DNA from: Spirochaetota bacterium
GTDB lineage: Bacteria > Spirochaetota > UBA4802 > JAFGDQ01
Direction of reading: 5' to 3'
DNA: 64,000 nucleotides
Assembly (NCBI GenBank): GCA_034190085.1
Contig: JAXHTS010000058.1
Location: forward strand, 1-64,000
Every line of letters starts with the position of its first letter. The first letter of the stretch is position 1. A program made the position numbers and the translations under genes. The notes under the pieces were generated by a model. That model saw only the letters and a list, made by a program, of their open reading frames with translations. It made no database searches and was not told the origin of the DNA. Positions 8,824 through 17,661 of the stretch are shown piece after piece.

Positions 8824-9273
8824 TTAATGGCATTTTTTACAAAGCTGCCCCTTGTCATTTTTTATTGCCAGATAATAGGTTTTATATCTCGATTTTCTTT
8901 TGAACATGCTTTCAAAGAGACTCTCGGCTTTCCAAGATGAACTGTCAAATCTCTTGATACCGAGGTTGTGACAGGTGAAACAGGCTATCCTATTCTTTTC
9001 TGTTAAATGCAACTTTTGGTGTAACTGATCTTCTATCTTTAATCCAATTTCATGATGACTAGTTATATCCTTATGACATTTAAGACAGAGATTGTCACAG
9101 GTTTGAATAACATTGTATTGGTTATTCTTCAATTCACCCTTCCTATGGCATTCTGTACAATAGTCTCTTGATGCAACGAATGGCATAATTTTTTCTGTTT
9201 CCTTATCATAGGCTACTGCAAAAGCATATAATGAGATTATTGATATTATATACAAAAGGTATAATCTTAGCAT
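8824..9273 (-). CDS. Tetrahaem periplasmic cytochrome c
   Basis: 149 residues from the ATG at 9273. This start gives a good signal peptide (MLRLYLLYIISIISLYAFAVA), whereas the longer frame would overlap the porin gene. Four CxxCH haem-binding motifs are visible: CTECH, CLKCH, CFTCH and CKKCH, the last forming the final residues of the protein. Additional His residues (SHHE, HQKLH) can serve as distal ligands. It should be exported and loaded with covalent haem in the periplasm and carry electrons. Neighbours are a beta-barrel protein upstream and a HAMP-like membrane protein downstream, an arrangement that recalls porin-cytochrome electron conduits, though four haems is few for that role. Haem count and export are read directly; the electron partner is unknown. 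Confidence 0.85.
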   Translation of the reverse strand: MLRLYLLYIISIISLYAFAVAYDKETEKIMPFVASRDYCTECHRKGELKNNQYNVIQTCDNLCLKCHKDITSHHEIGLKIEDQLHQKLHLTEKNRIACFTCHNLGIKRFDSSSWKAESLFESMFKRKSRYKTYYLAIKNDKGQLCKKCH

Positions 9274-9385
9274 TTTTCCCCAGCATAGAAGAGATATTTT
9301 TATAAGTATAAGCCAGGGCGCCAATCGCTTCGAATTCCGATGTGAAAAATCAGATTTCATTTTTTGAAACATTGCCATATCTCCG

Positions 9386-10624
9386 TTAAAAGGATATAAC
9401 CAGTTGTGTGTAGAATAGATTCCTGCTAAAATATTCATCGTTTCTGTATTCAGAATAAGTCCTGAGAAATCTTTGATATTCTAGCTTTAAATATGATATA
9501 TCAGCTATATTTATATTGAAGCCATTTGTAATTCTGCTTAAATTATTGTCCTTACCCGCTCCCTGTGTAGCTGCATCAAGATAACTCGATATAACATAAT
9601 TTTTCATTCGGAAATAATCATATCGACTATATAGGACTATGGGAAATGTGAATAGAGTGCCTAATTCTAAAGCGCACGTGATATGAAAACCATCAAATAC
9701 GACACCTGCATTTTTGTCCCTATTGTAGTATTCTGTACGAAAAATTAAGGGAGAGATTTTACTCTCTAGGTCGAATGCATAGAGTTGTTCAGCCACGTAT
9801 CCATTATTATCTATATCATGAATATATGAGAAACCCAGCTCAAAGGCTGGTATCCCTTTTTCCTTCAATATATAGGGATTATTAAAAGGGGTGATACCGA
9901 TTCTTCCGCCAAATGAGTTCCCACCATAGGAGTATTTTTCTTCTATTCCGTCCACCATGAAGAGTGTGGCATTCCACGAAACAAAACTAGCCAGCATTCG
10001 TATACCCTCATCATTATAACCTCCCTCCATGACCATTTCAGTTGTGAGTGGCGGAGTTACGGATATCCTATCAATAGCCAAAAAATTTTGCCAGTCATTG
10101 CCAAAGGGAACGTCGAATTTGCCGATCTGTATATGGATGCCTTCTGTGCTAAACAGCCTGCCTCTGGGAGATACTGAACTGCCAAATAGATGATAGTCAA
10201 TAAAACCCACAGCAAGCTCCGCGCCATTATTAAAGACAAGGGCAGCGGCAACCTGAAAATGGTCTTTATAATTGTGTTCTATATTAAGCTCGAAATCGCC
10301 GATTGAATATACATTGGGCTTATTCTTGTAGTTTGATATACTAACATCGAAAAAACCGCTTATCTCCAATGCGCTAAGCTTTTCAACTTGTCTGCTTAGC
10401 TTGTCCACCCTGCTTTGAAGTTCCTTGATCTTATCATTCAAATCCTCAATCTCTTCTTCTAATTCCTCTTCGTCTTGTTTATTATTCTTTGTGAGGTTAG
10501 CTTGATTAGTATCTTTCTTTAAATTAGTTGCCGGTCTTGGTTTTGTCTCTTCTGTATTACCAGAGTGAATAAATACTATTAAAATTAAAATAATTATTAT
10601 ATAACCAAATTTATTCAAATACAT
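9386..10624 (-). CDS. Porin-like outer-membrane beta-barrel with coiled-coil N-terminus
   Basis: 412 residues. Signal peptide 1-24, then a charged segment and a coiled coil (~55-88, EEIEDLNDKIKELQSRVDKL and following), then a C-terminal region of alternating hydrophobic strands with aromatic girdles (ISGFFDVSISNY, FELNIEHNY, AALVFNNG, LGFSYIHDID) ending in LFYTQLVISF. The terminal Phe and strand pattern are typical of outer-membrane barrels inserted by BAM. A coiled-coil 'stalk' followed by a barrel is seen in trimeric or OprP/OmpP-like porins and in porins of metal-reducing bacteria. It is first in a minus-strand group with the tetrahaem cytochrome (112 bases downstream) and the HAMP-like protein, so a joint role in electron or substrate passage across the outer membrane is plausible. 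Confidence 0.75.
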   Translation of the reverse strand: MYLNKFGYIIIILILIVFIHSGNTEETKPRPATNLKKDTNQANLTKNNKQDEEELEEEIEDLNDKIKELQSRVDKLSRQVEKLSALEISGFFDVSISNYKNKPNVYSIGDFELNIEHNYKDHFQVAAALVFNNGAELAVGFIDYHLFGSSVSPRGRLFSTEGIHIQIGKFDVPFGNDWQNFLAIDRISVTPPLTTEMVMEGGYNDEGIRMLASFVSWNATLFMVDGIEEKYSYGGNSFGGRIGITPFNNPYILKEKGIPAFELGFSYIHDIDNNGYVAEQLYAFDLESKISPLIFRTEYYNRDKNAGVVFDGFHITCALELGTLFTFPIVLYSRYDYFRMKNYVISSYLDAATQGAGKDNNLSRITNGFNINIADISYLKLEYQRFLRTYSEYRNDEYFSRNLFYTQLVISF

Positions 10625-10777
10625 TATAATTGCCGTTCACGAATTCTTTTGATGATTACTATACATGTTTTTTTATAAAAAGTCAACATATAAGCAGATA
10701 ATAAAACGCTTGATTGAAAAAGACCGTTTAGATTCGATCTATATTCTTTTTCATTTATTAATATATTTTTTATTAAA

Positions 10778-11437
10778 TTACTCCTCAAGGGGAGGCCCAT
10801 AAATCGCCTGCGCTTTTTGAACATCTATTTCGGTTATTCCGCTAGTTTGACATAGTGTAGTTCCGTCTCTTGCTACAATAGTCTCTGATCCATCAATGCT
10901 AAAACTTATTGAAGGGTAATGCATAATAGAGTCATAATCATATTCAAAGTGTTGTTCTTCATAGAGGGGATTGTCCATAATATCAAAATCATAATCATGT
11001 GATGGCATCACCTTGTCCCATACAATAGTGACATAGGCGTCTCTATCTGGTCTTTGATGTTCATGTAAAAGTCCTAAACAATGGCCTAATTCATGGGTTA
11101 TGGCTTCTAACTTATTGTATTCTTCATTGTTATAATATCCATTATAGTGCATATAACAAAAACTGTTGTTTTCTCCAATTGTTGAAAACCATTTATTTTG
11201 GGAAACACGTATGATCCCATAGGCTCCGGATCTAGGCGTTACCTTCTCAAACTTGACTCCGCAGGCGCTCTCCCAAGTTTCCATAGCCATGGCTATATCC
11301 TCTAAATCACTCTCTGAAAATTCTCCAGATAGATAGTATGGTATTATGCCTTCTTCCCATTGACCAATAGTAAAATCGTAGGTACAATTAAATAGACATA
11401 GTAAAATCAAAAGGATAATTCGAAGTATTTTTTTCAT
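10778..11437 (-). CDS. Astacin-type (M12A) zinc metalloprotease lipoprotein
   Basis: 219 residues from the ATG at 11437 (AAGGT seven bases upstream). An upstream in-frame ATG at 11482 would add 15 polar residues before the signal peptide and is less likely. The N-terminus MKKILRIILLILLCLFNC is a lipoprotein signal with lipobox LFNC. The catalytic domain carries the full astacin zinc motif HELGHCLGLLHEHQRPDRD: three His ligands, the general-base Glu, and the RPDRD extension diagnostic of astacins. It also has the Met-turn SIMHY, whose Tyr is the fifth ligand. It ends in a typical DVQKAQAIYG. The mature enzyme would sit on the envelope and cleave peptide bonds in an extracellular or periplasmic protein. 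There is no clear propeptide, only ~35 residues before the domain. Confidence 0.88.
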   Translation of the reverse strand: MKKILRIILLILLCLFNCTYDFTIGQWEEGIIPYYLSGEFSESDLEDIAMAMETWESACGVKFEKVTPRSGAYGIIRVSQNKWFSTIGENNSFCYMHYNGYYNNEEYNKLEAITHELGHCLGLLHEHQRPDRDAYVTIVWDKVMPSHDYDFDIMDNPLYEEQHFEYDYDSIMHYPSISFSIDGSETIVARDGTTLCQTSGITEIDVQKAQAIYGPPLEE

Positions 11438-11698
11438 TTGATACCTTGATGACCTTTCTATCAGTGATAAGGGTGTATTCATATGCTATCATAAAAATTA
11501 TAACATATGATAAAAATATCTTACATAAAAAAATAAAAATTTTGGAAAACTTATAGTTCATATTATCTAAGCCTATCTACTCATAGTAATATGCAAAATT
11601 ATTGAATAAAGTGTTTGATTGTCATATAATTTTAATTTATATAGAATCCCTGTAGTTGGGTTGGTAGTGTATCTCATAATTATTGATGGTATTTATAG

Positions 11699-12730
11699 AT
11701 GAATATTGAAGATGAAAATATAATTGTATTTCCTGAATTGGATGAATCCTCTGAGAAGGACAATCAGCATAAAACAGCAGAGAGGCTTGGACGATTAGAC
11801 TCAGATATCAGCTTAAGAGAACGAGTATCTTCCTTTTGCAGATTGGATTATGGAGAAATATGGGAAGATTCTATTTCTGGCCATCGGGTGGGTGTTCTTG
11901 ATGCCAGCAAGTCAGTTGATGTAAACCGGATCGCTGATGATGAGAGGGCCGCGCTAATAATTAATGATCCGCCTTATAATGTCGCAGTTGGGAATGCAAA
12001 TACAGATAATCTGTTTAAGATTGACCAGGATGATTATGTCGCTTTTTCAAGGAAATGGGTAGCAAATGCCGAGGGAATTATGGATGAGAATTCCCATATG
12101 TATGTATGGCTGGGGGCAGATTATAAAGATAATTTTCAACCCCTGCCTGATTTTATGATAATGATGAGAGATTTTAAAGATTTGAAGCCCAGAAACTATA
12201 TTACCCTAAGGAATCAGAGGGGATATGGAACTCAAAAAAACTGGATGTGGATTAGGCAGGAACTCATTCATTATGTAAAGGGTGATCCTAAATTCCAGGT
12301 AGTCTATACTGATATACCCAAGGTGCTGAAGGGATATTATAAGGTGGTCAATAATAGAATGCAAGAGAATATAGAGAGAAGTCGATCAGATACAATTAGG
12401 CCCGGTAATGTATGGATAGACGTGCAGCAGGTCTTTTATAGGTTAGAAGAGAATGTTCCTGGATGCTATGCGCAGAAACCCTTGAAGGCAATTGAGAGAA
12501 TATTATTAACCAGCAGCGAAACAGCTGACGTGGTAATGGATTTCTTTTCCCATTCAGGAACAACACTTATTGCGGGAGAAAGGCATCATCGGAGGGTATT
12601 CACCTTCGATATTGATCCAATATTCGCTGAGATTAGCATTCGAAGATTAGAACGCTACAGGAAGTATGGCAAGACTGGATGGCAATGGCAGAACCCATTT
12701 CCAGAGATAGAGGATACATGTAATGAATGA
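11699..12730 (+). CDS. Orphan DNA methyltransferase (N6-adenine or N4-cytosine, beta class)
   Basis: 343 residues. Catalytic motif IV, DPPYNV, is near residue 96, and the AdoMet-binding motif I comes last (MDFFSHSGTTLIAGE near 280), followed by VFTFDID. The order IV...I defines the beta class (DpnA/Dam-like modification enzymes). Motif I is normally D-P-F-x-G-S-G-T; here Pro is Phe and the first Gly is His, still compatible with binding. The central part (~110-235) should hold target recognition and contains KNWMWIRQEL. No restriction gene lies nearby, so it is probably a solitary epigenetic enzyme. DPPY supports amino-methylation of A or C, not C5. The start lacks a strong SD. It nearly abuts the convergent gene downstream (three bases between stops). 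Confidence 0.85.
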   Translation: MNIEDENIIVFPELDESSEKDNQHKTAERLGRLDSDISLRERVSSFCRLDYGEIWEDSISGHRVGVLDASKSVDVNRIADDERAALIINDPPYNVAVGNANTDNLFKIDQDDYVAFSRKWVANAEGIMDENSHMYVWLGADYKDNFQPLPDFMIMMRDFKDLKPRNYITLRNQRGYGTQKNWMWIRQELIHYVKGDPKFQVVYTDIPKVLKGYYKVVNNRMQENIERSRSDTIRPGNVWIDVQQVFYRLEENVPGCYAQKPLKAIERILLTSSETADVVMDFFSHSGTTLIAGERHHRRVFTFDIDPIFAEISIRRLERYRKYGKTGWQWQNPFPEIEDTCNE

Positions 12731-12733
12731 TAT

Positions 12734-13642
12734 CTATTTAGGTATAATTAGCGTCTTCCCTGCAAGGGTATTATCCAGAGCATCGGGATTATAGGCAACA
12801 GGAGGATGATAATACTTCAGGAAAGAGGAGAAGGCTCTTCTCCACCCCCCTTTGGGAAAAACACTCTCAGATAGTCTACTGAAATTCATGGCAAATCCAA
12901 TATAGGTGTGTCTGGTTTTGTATTTATCTACAGATGGATTATACCAGTATCCCTTGGTGTAATACCCAAAATCGATTTGGAAATATTTTAAGAAAGTATC
13001 TTTGATATATGGCACACCGCTCAGTTTTAATGCCAGTATATATTTTTGTCCTGAGACATCACTGGTGACCTCAAGCCATTTTTCCTTTTTTTGGTTTCTG
13101 TGATCTTCCGATGGCCAATATTCCATCTGAAAGCCTAGTAGATTATCAATTGGGGGATATAGGTCTAGCAATAAAGCAAATAAACCTCCACCCAGATTCC
13201 AGACCATATCACCCCATGCAAAACCATATGTATCACCAAAACCATCTCCAACCTCTATGCCTAAACCCACAAACTGACCATAAATAAATCCCTTAATCGC
13301 TGCTCGGGTGCGAGAATCTCCGCTCCATTCAAAGGTGTATGTTCCGATCCTTGAGATCAGGTATATCCCCCAGGTGTGGCCCCATTTGTCCGCCCCCCCT
13401 GTATATGAGTCCTGCTCAAGTCCCCATCCATCTCCCTCAAAGTGCCATTTCGTGGCTGTACCCCATCCCCATGTGCCAATTCCCCATGCTATTACTAAAG
13501 CTGGCACACTTCCAAATAACCAATATTCAGCAGTATAATCCTTTTTTTGCTTTTCCTCTATCTGAACAGTAATCTCTTCCTGTGCAAAGAGATTACTGAA
13601 TAGGAATACAAAAAGGATAATGAATGCATGGATCCACTTCAT
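12734..13642 (-). CDS. DUF2279-like envelope protein
   Basis: 302 residues with a signal peptide (MKWIHAFIILFVFLFSNLFA). The central region contains GGADKWGHTWGIYLISR, then SRTRAAIKGFIYGQFVGLGIE and DxFGDxYGFAWGDMVWNLGG. The D-K-x-x-H start and the later GD..x..G..ND/GD phrases are typical of the DUF2279 (YfiM-like) family of predicted periplasmic proteins. These often have several amphipathic helices embedded in the outer envelope. The C-terminal third has barrel-like aromatic strands (YILALKLSG, FLKYFQIDFGYYTKGYW). Function of the family is unknown. It is the only gene of its transcript that I can see. Confidence 0.75.
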   Translation of the reverse strand: MKWIHAFIILFVFLFSNLFAQEEITVQIEEKQKKDYTAEYWLFGSVPALVIAWGIGTWGWGTATKWHFEGDGWGLEQDSYTGGADKWGHTWGIYLISRIGTYTFEWSGDSRTRAAIKGFIYGQFVGLGIEVGDGFGDTYGFAWGDMVWNLGGGLFALLLDLYPPIDNLLGFQMEYWPSEDHRNQKKEKWLEVTSDVSGQKYILALKLSGVPYIKDTFLKYFQIDFGYYTKGYWYNPSVDKYKTRHTYIGFAMNFSRLSESVFPKGGWRRAFSSFLKYYHPPVAYNPDALDNTLAGKTLIIPK

Positions 13643-13787
13643 ATAACTAATAGCCTCATATTTTATTTATAGTGATTATCCTTTTATTAATTTTGTTGGG
13701 AGTAGATTCATTCCTAAAATGGTGAATGGGTATAGAAGTTCACTATTCTATTAGCGCAAGATATGCATTAGAATAAAGGTCTAATAG

Positions 13788-14843
13788 CTAATTAATCGGC
13801 GGTTTTTCCTCATCAAGATTATTAAAATCTATGATATTAAGATTAATTTTTCCAAAAAATCTAAAGTCTATTCCAGGGGGATCAACTCCATAGACATTCA
13901 TTGTATAGAATAGATCAAAGATTTTATTATAGGTATATATATTATAGTCAAACCTCAATCTATTTAGCGCATTCTTTTTCTTAAGATAAAAGATATGCGC
14001 ATCCTGATGATAGTAATCATTGTTATACCAGAATTGATAAGAGAGGTTGATCTTTTTGGTAAAGCTATACCCCAGGAGAAGGCTTGCAGCGCTTCCATAG
14101 GATGAGGCTCTAAAGTTTTGTGAGAAAGTGCTTAGATAGTATTCCATCTCCACGAAGACGCCACTAAATCTAAAGCCAATCAGAGGTGAAGTGACTATAT
14201 CCTGTTCTATTCTTAATGGATGGGAATCCTTGTGTAACTGTCCGCCCCTGTGGTGATAATGATTGTAAAATTTATAATAGATGTTTTTGAATAAATAGTG
14301 CTCAAATAATACTCCTGTAATGAATTCCTCGGGATGTTCCTCTGTATCAAACTCGAGCCAATCAAGATATGAAATTAGATTAAATGTTTTTCTATGTAAG
14401 GTAAACTCTATTCCAGATGACACAGGTCTCTCAGTAAAGAATAGAAACTCATTATAGATTGAATTTGGAAATTTGAAGAGATTTTCATAATTCCCTATCC
14501 CGAACTCTGAGCCTTCCCATGGACGGAGGAGGGCGCCCATGTATGGGTAGATTTTTTTTGGAGCGCTATCCTCATCAAACTGTACATAGATATGTTTATA
14601 CCATCCACCTATTATCAAATCTATATAAATTGTTTTTATTAAAAGATTTGGGATGAAGATATGCCCAATATTTGATTGACCTGGATATGGCGAATCATCA
14701 TACTCAAGATTAGATAAATCAAAATATTGCTTCAGATTTAATGATAAAGATTCAATATTTTCAGGCACACCTATTTCAGAATATAGGCTATTGTGTATAA
14801 TAAGAGATGAGAGAAAAAAAAACATAGTAATGACACGCTTCAA
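13788..14843 (-). CDS. Predicted outer-membrane beta-barrel protein
   Basis: I place the start at a TTG (14843) because GAGAGG lies seven bases upstream and the product then begins MKRVITMFFFLSSLIIHNSLYSE, a textbook signal peptide. The longer frame adds six residues containing that ribosome site. The mature ~330 residues are rich in Tyr, Phe and His and show repeated amphipathic strands (YMGALLRPWEGSEFGIG, FTLHRKTFNLISYLDWLEF, SAASLLLGYSF, NLSYQFWYNNDYY), consistent with a barrel. No specific family is recognised. It is followed by a DUF2279-like gene on the same strand about 150 bases away. Confidence 0.68.
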   Translation of the reverse strand: MKRVITMFFFLSSLIIHNSLYSEIGVPENIESLSLNLKQYFDLSNLEYDDSPYPGQSNIGHIFIPNLLIKTIYIDLIIGGWYKHIYVQFDEDSAPKKIYPYMGALLRPWEGSEFGIGNYENLFKFPNSIYNEFLFFTERPVSSGIEFTLHRKTFNLISYLDWLEFDTEEHPEEFITGVLFEHYLFKNIYYKFYNHYHHRGGQLHKDSHPLRIEQDIVTSPLIGFRFSGVFVEMEYYLSTFSQNFRASSYGSAASLLLGYSFTKKINLSYQFWYNNDYYHQDAHIFYLKKKNALNRLRFDYNIYTYNKIFDLFYTMNVYGVDPPGIDFRFFGKINLNIIDFNNLDEEKPPIN

Positions 14844-15132
14844 GCTTGTACCTCTCAACAACTGATTTTGTTTTGGGAAAATTGATTATTTAGCTCTTTT
14901 CAAATTAGATTAACCTACATATTTGGCATGATAAGTCAAGTATGGTTTCAAGAATTCTGTAAAATATTGATTGCAAACAATGATTACAATATTAGATCTT
15001 ATCATTTGGCAGAATAAACTGTTTGACAAAACTGGGGCATGAAAATACAAATGATTGAATTATAGTATATACTATTATGCCAAATGAGTTTTTTTGTTTG
15101 AAGAGTATAAGTAAATAGAATTTGGAGGATCA

Positions 15133-16086
15133 ATGGAGAGGAATCTCGCACTTGAGGTTGTAAGAGTAACTGAGGCAGCGGCTCTACTTGCAGGCAGATA
15201 CATGGGTAGGGGAGATGCATCCTTGGCTAGTCGATCAGCCTTAGATGCCATGAAGAAGATCATATCCTCAGTAGCGATAAAGGGGACCATCATTTGCGGA
15301 AAAGTCGATTCTGATGAAGATTCCATGATAAAGGAGATATGTATAGATAATGAGAACGGAATAGAGGTGGATGTTTTGATTGATCCTGTAGATGGCAGAA
15401 CTACCTGTGCAAGTGGTGGGCGTAACGCAATATCAGCGATTTCTATTGCAGAGAAAGGCTCCTTCTTTGATGCTCCGCGAATATATATGGAAAAGATTGC
15501 TGTTGGAGCAGAAGCCAAGGGAGCCATTGATATTACCGAATCACCAGCCATTAATATTAAGAGGGTGGCTCGCGCAATGAATAAGTATATTGATGATGTG
15601 ACTGTCTGCATATTGGAACGGCCACGACATAAAGAACTCATTGAAGCTGTAAGAGGCGTAGGAGCCAGAATAATGCTTATCAGGGATGGAGATGTATCTG
15701 GGGCAGTGGCTGCTGCGATGAGTGAAAAACAGATTGATATTCTAATGGGTGTGGGCGGTGCGATGGAGGGGATTATGGCTGCTGCTGCCATTAAATGCCT
15801 TGGGGGAGATATTCAGGCAAGATTTGTATATAGAGATGATGAAGATAGAAAAAGGGTTCAACAAATGGGCGAAGAGGATCTTGATAGAATATATTTTCTA
15901 AGCGATCTTGTAAAGGGGGATAATATCATGTTTTCAGCCACAGGCGTTACAGACGGAGAATTGCTATTTGGTGTTCGTTTCTATGCGGGCGGGGCTGAAA
16001 CTAACTCAATTGTCATGAGATCAAAGACACATACTCTTAGATTTATTACTGCCAGGCACCAATTTGATTATAAACCAATGTATTGA
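15133..16086 (+). CDS. glpX: Divergent GlpX-like protein (class II FBPase fold, active site altered)
   Basis: 317 residues, full length for GlpX, with SD GGAGG before the ATG. Clear homology to E. coli class II fructose-1,6-bisphosphatase is visible throughout: N-terminal LALEVVRVTEAAALLAGRYMGRGD, MYMEKIAVG near 118, RPRHKELI, GVGGAMEGI and FSATGVTDG. However, key positions differ. Lys29 is Ala, Asp33 is Ser, the GEGE loop (Glu57) reads GKVDSDED, and DPxEGT (Asp85/Glu88/Thr90) reads DPVDGR. Asp85 and the later Glu213 equivalent remain. Most metal and phosphate ligands are therefore lost or conservatively changed. Either it is a non-catalytic or re-purposed paralogue, or it acts on a different phosphate ester. 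A small membrane protein gene follows. Confidence 0.85.
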   Translation: MERNLALEVVRVTEAAALLAGRYMGRGDASLASRSALDAMKKIISSVAIKGTIICGKVDSDEDSMIKEICIDNENGIEVDVLIDPVDGRTTCASGGRNAISAISIAEKGSFFDAPRIYMEKIAVGAEAKGAIDITESPAINIKRVARAMNKYIDDVTVCILERPRHKELIEAVRGVGARIMLIRDGDVSGAVAAAMSEKQIDILMGVGGAMEGIMAAAAIKCLGGDIQARFVYRDDEDRKRVQQMGEEDLDRIYFLSDLVKGDNIMFSATGVTDGELLFGVRFYAGGAETNSIVMRSKTHTLRFITARHQFDYKPMY

Positions 16087-16159
16087 TAGAGGAGTGTTCC
16101 CTCGATTATAGCGATTTTTATTATAGGTGTGAATTTACACCTCAGATTAGGAGAATAAT

Positions 16160-16402
16160 ATGGAAGTGATTAAGGATATTATTCAGCAGAATCCTTATAC
16201 TGCAATTGGCGTGGCTATTGTTGCTACATTTATTGGCGGCATGCTATTCCGCAAGTTAAAACTATTTGCAATCATATTGGTATTAATTGCATCGGTAATA
16301 TTATATTTCACATTTTATTTTAGAATTATAGAGAAAGAAAACATCGATAACATTAAAAGAAAAGTAAAAAATAGATTGGCTGAAGATCTAATGGAGAAGT
16401 GA
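16160..16402 (+). CDS. Small two-helix membrane protein
   Basis: 80 residues with SD TTAGGAG six bases before the ATG. Two predicted membrane helices (~14-27 and ~33-52) are separated by a short basic turn FRKLKL, and the C-terminal tail is strongly charged (ENIDNIKRKVKNRLAEDLMEK) and probably cytoplasmic. No family is recognised. It lies between the GlpX-like gene and an aminotransferase, all on the same strand with short gaps, so it is likely co-transcribed. Confidence 0.65.
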   Translation: MEVIKDIIQQNPYTAIGVAIVATFIGGMLFRKLKLFAIILVLIASVILYFTFYFRIIEKENIDNIKRKVKNRLAEDLMEK

Positions 16403-16425
16403 CAGATATTTTATAATAACCTTCA

Positions 16426-17661
16426 ATGTATGAGAGACCGAGTTTGAAGCTAAGTTTAGTAAAAGAGAATAACATTGAATTTCAGGTATCAGAAACAGCG
16501 AGTTCAATCCCTCCGTCAGGAATACGAGAATTTTTTGATTTAGTCTATTCCACACCTGATTGTATCTCGCTGGGTGTGGGAGAGCCGGATTTTGTCACAC
16601 CTTGGAGGATATCCGAGGCTGGCATACATGCCATCAAGGATGGATATACGCATTATACCCCAAATAGGGGATTGCCGGAGCTGATCTCTCTTATATCCGA
16701 TCATCTCCAGAAAATGCTCGATGTGAAATATGATTCCTGTAGTGAAATAATTGTGACAAATGGCGTTAGTCAGGGATTGGATCTCGCTCTGCGCAGCATT
16801 TTAAATCCGGGAGATGAGGTTATTATATTTGACCCTTGCTATGTCTCCTATCCCGCAAATGTAAGCCTATTATACGGCAAACCCGTGATTGTCCCAACCT
16901 ACTTTAATGAGAAATTCAGAATAAATTTGCAGAGATTGGAAAAAGCCATAACCCCGCGAACCAAGGCAATCCTATTAAATTATCCAGCCAATCCCACAGG
17001 AGCGACTATTGATAGAGATACCCTTGAGATGATATCAACCCTTGCCTGCAGCAATAATCTCTTAATAATCTCTGATGAGGTATATTCTGAATTAACATTT
17101 GAGAAAGAGCACGATTCCATAATATCAATTCCCGGGATGAGGGATAGGGTGATATATCTTAACGGATTCTCCAAATCTTTAGCAATGACAGGATGGAGGC
17201 TGGGTTATGTAGCAGGCCCTGGATCGCTTATAGATGTAATGTTAAAGATTCATCAATATACAGCCCTATGCGCACCTTCCATATCTCAGTATGCTGCTAT
17301 TGAGGCAATGCACAATTCCGAAAAGGATATTAGTAGAATGAGGTCAGAATATCTACTACGAAGGAATTTTATTGTTAACAGATTCAACGAGCTGGGGCTT
17401 CCATGTCATTCCCCGGATGGAGCAATTTACGTTTTCCCTGATTTGAGTAAGACAGGTATGACTTCTAGTGACTTTGCTCTCGCATTATTCAAATCTGAAA
17501 AGGTTGCTGTTGTGCCTGGGATTGCATTTGGAGAATCAGGTGAAAACCATATTAGATGTTCCTTTGCTACCTCATTGGATAACATAAAGGAAGCAATGAG
17601 AAGAATTGAAAGATTCCTGAAGAGAAAGTCTCCCCATGTCCATACTAATAGACGGATTTAA
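16426..17661 (+). CDS. Class I/II PLP aminotransferase
   Basis: 411 residues, fold type I. Recognisable features are the substrate/N-terminal region IPPSGIREFFDL, LGVGEPDF, HYTPNRGLPEL, cofactor contacts NGVSQGLDLALRS and NYPANPTGA, SDEVYSEL, and the Schiff-base lysine in NGFSKSLAMTGWRLGY. A C-terminal Arg in ENHIRCSFA should bind the substrate carboxylate. It most resembles aspartate/aromatic-type transaminases of the I-gamma group, which transfer amino groups between an amino acid and 2-oxoglutarate in the cytoplasm. The exact amino acid cannot be assigned from sequence alone. The last 26 bases overlap the NYN-domain gene in another frame, suggesting coupled translation. No clear SD precedes the ATG. 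Confidence 0.88.
   Translation: MYERPSLKLSLVKENNIEFQVSETASSIPPSGIREFFDLVYSTPDCISLGVGEPDFVTPWRISEAGIHAIKDGYTHYTPNRGLPELISLISDHLQKMLDVKYDSCSEIIVTNGVSQGLDLALRSILNPGDEVIIFDPCYVSYPANVSLLYGKPVIVPTYFNEKFRINLQRLEKAITPRTKAILLNYPANPTGATIDRDTLEMISTLACSNNLLIISDEVYSELTFEKEHDSIISIPGMRDRVIYLNGFSKSLAMTGWRLGYVAGPGSLIDVMLKIHQYTALCAPSISQYAAIEAMHNSEKDISRMRSEYLLRRNFIVNRFNELGLPCHSPDGAIYVFPDLSKTGMTSSDFALALFKSEKVAVVPGIAFGESGENHIRCSFATSLDNIKEAMRRIERFLKRKSPHVHTNRRI

Noticed and set aside
10624-10824. Minus-strand 66-residue ORF between the porin and astacin genes
   Set aside because: It overlaps the astacin 3' end, has no SD and looks like random basic/hydrophobic sequence.
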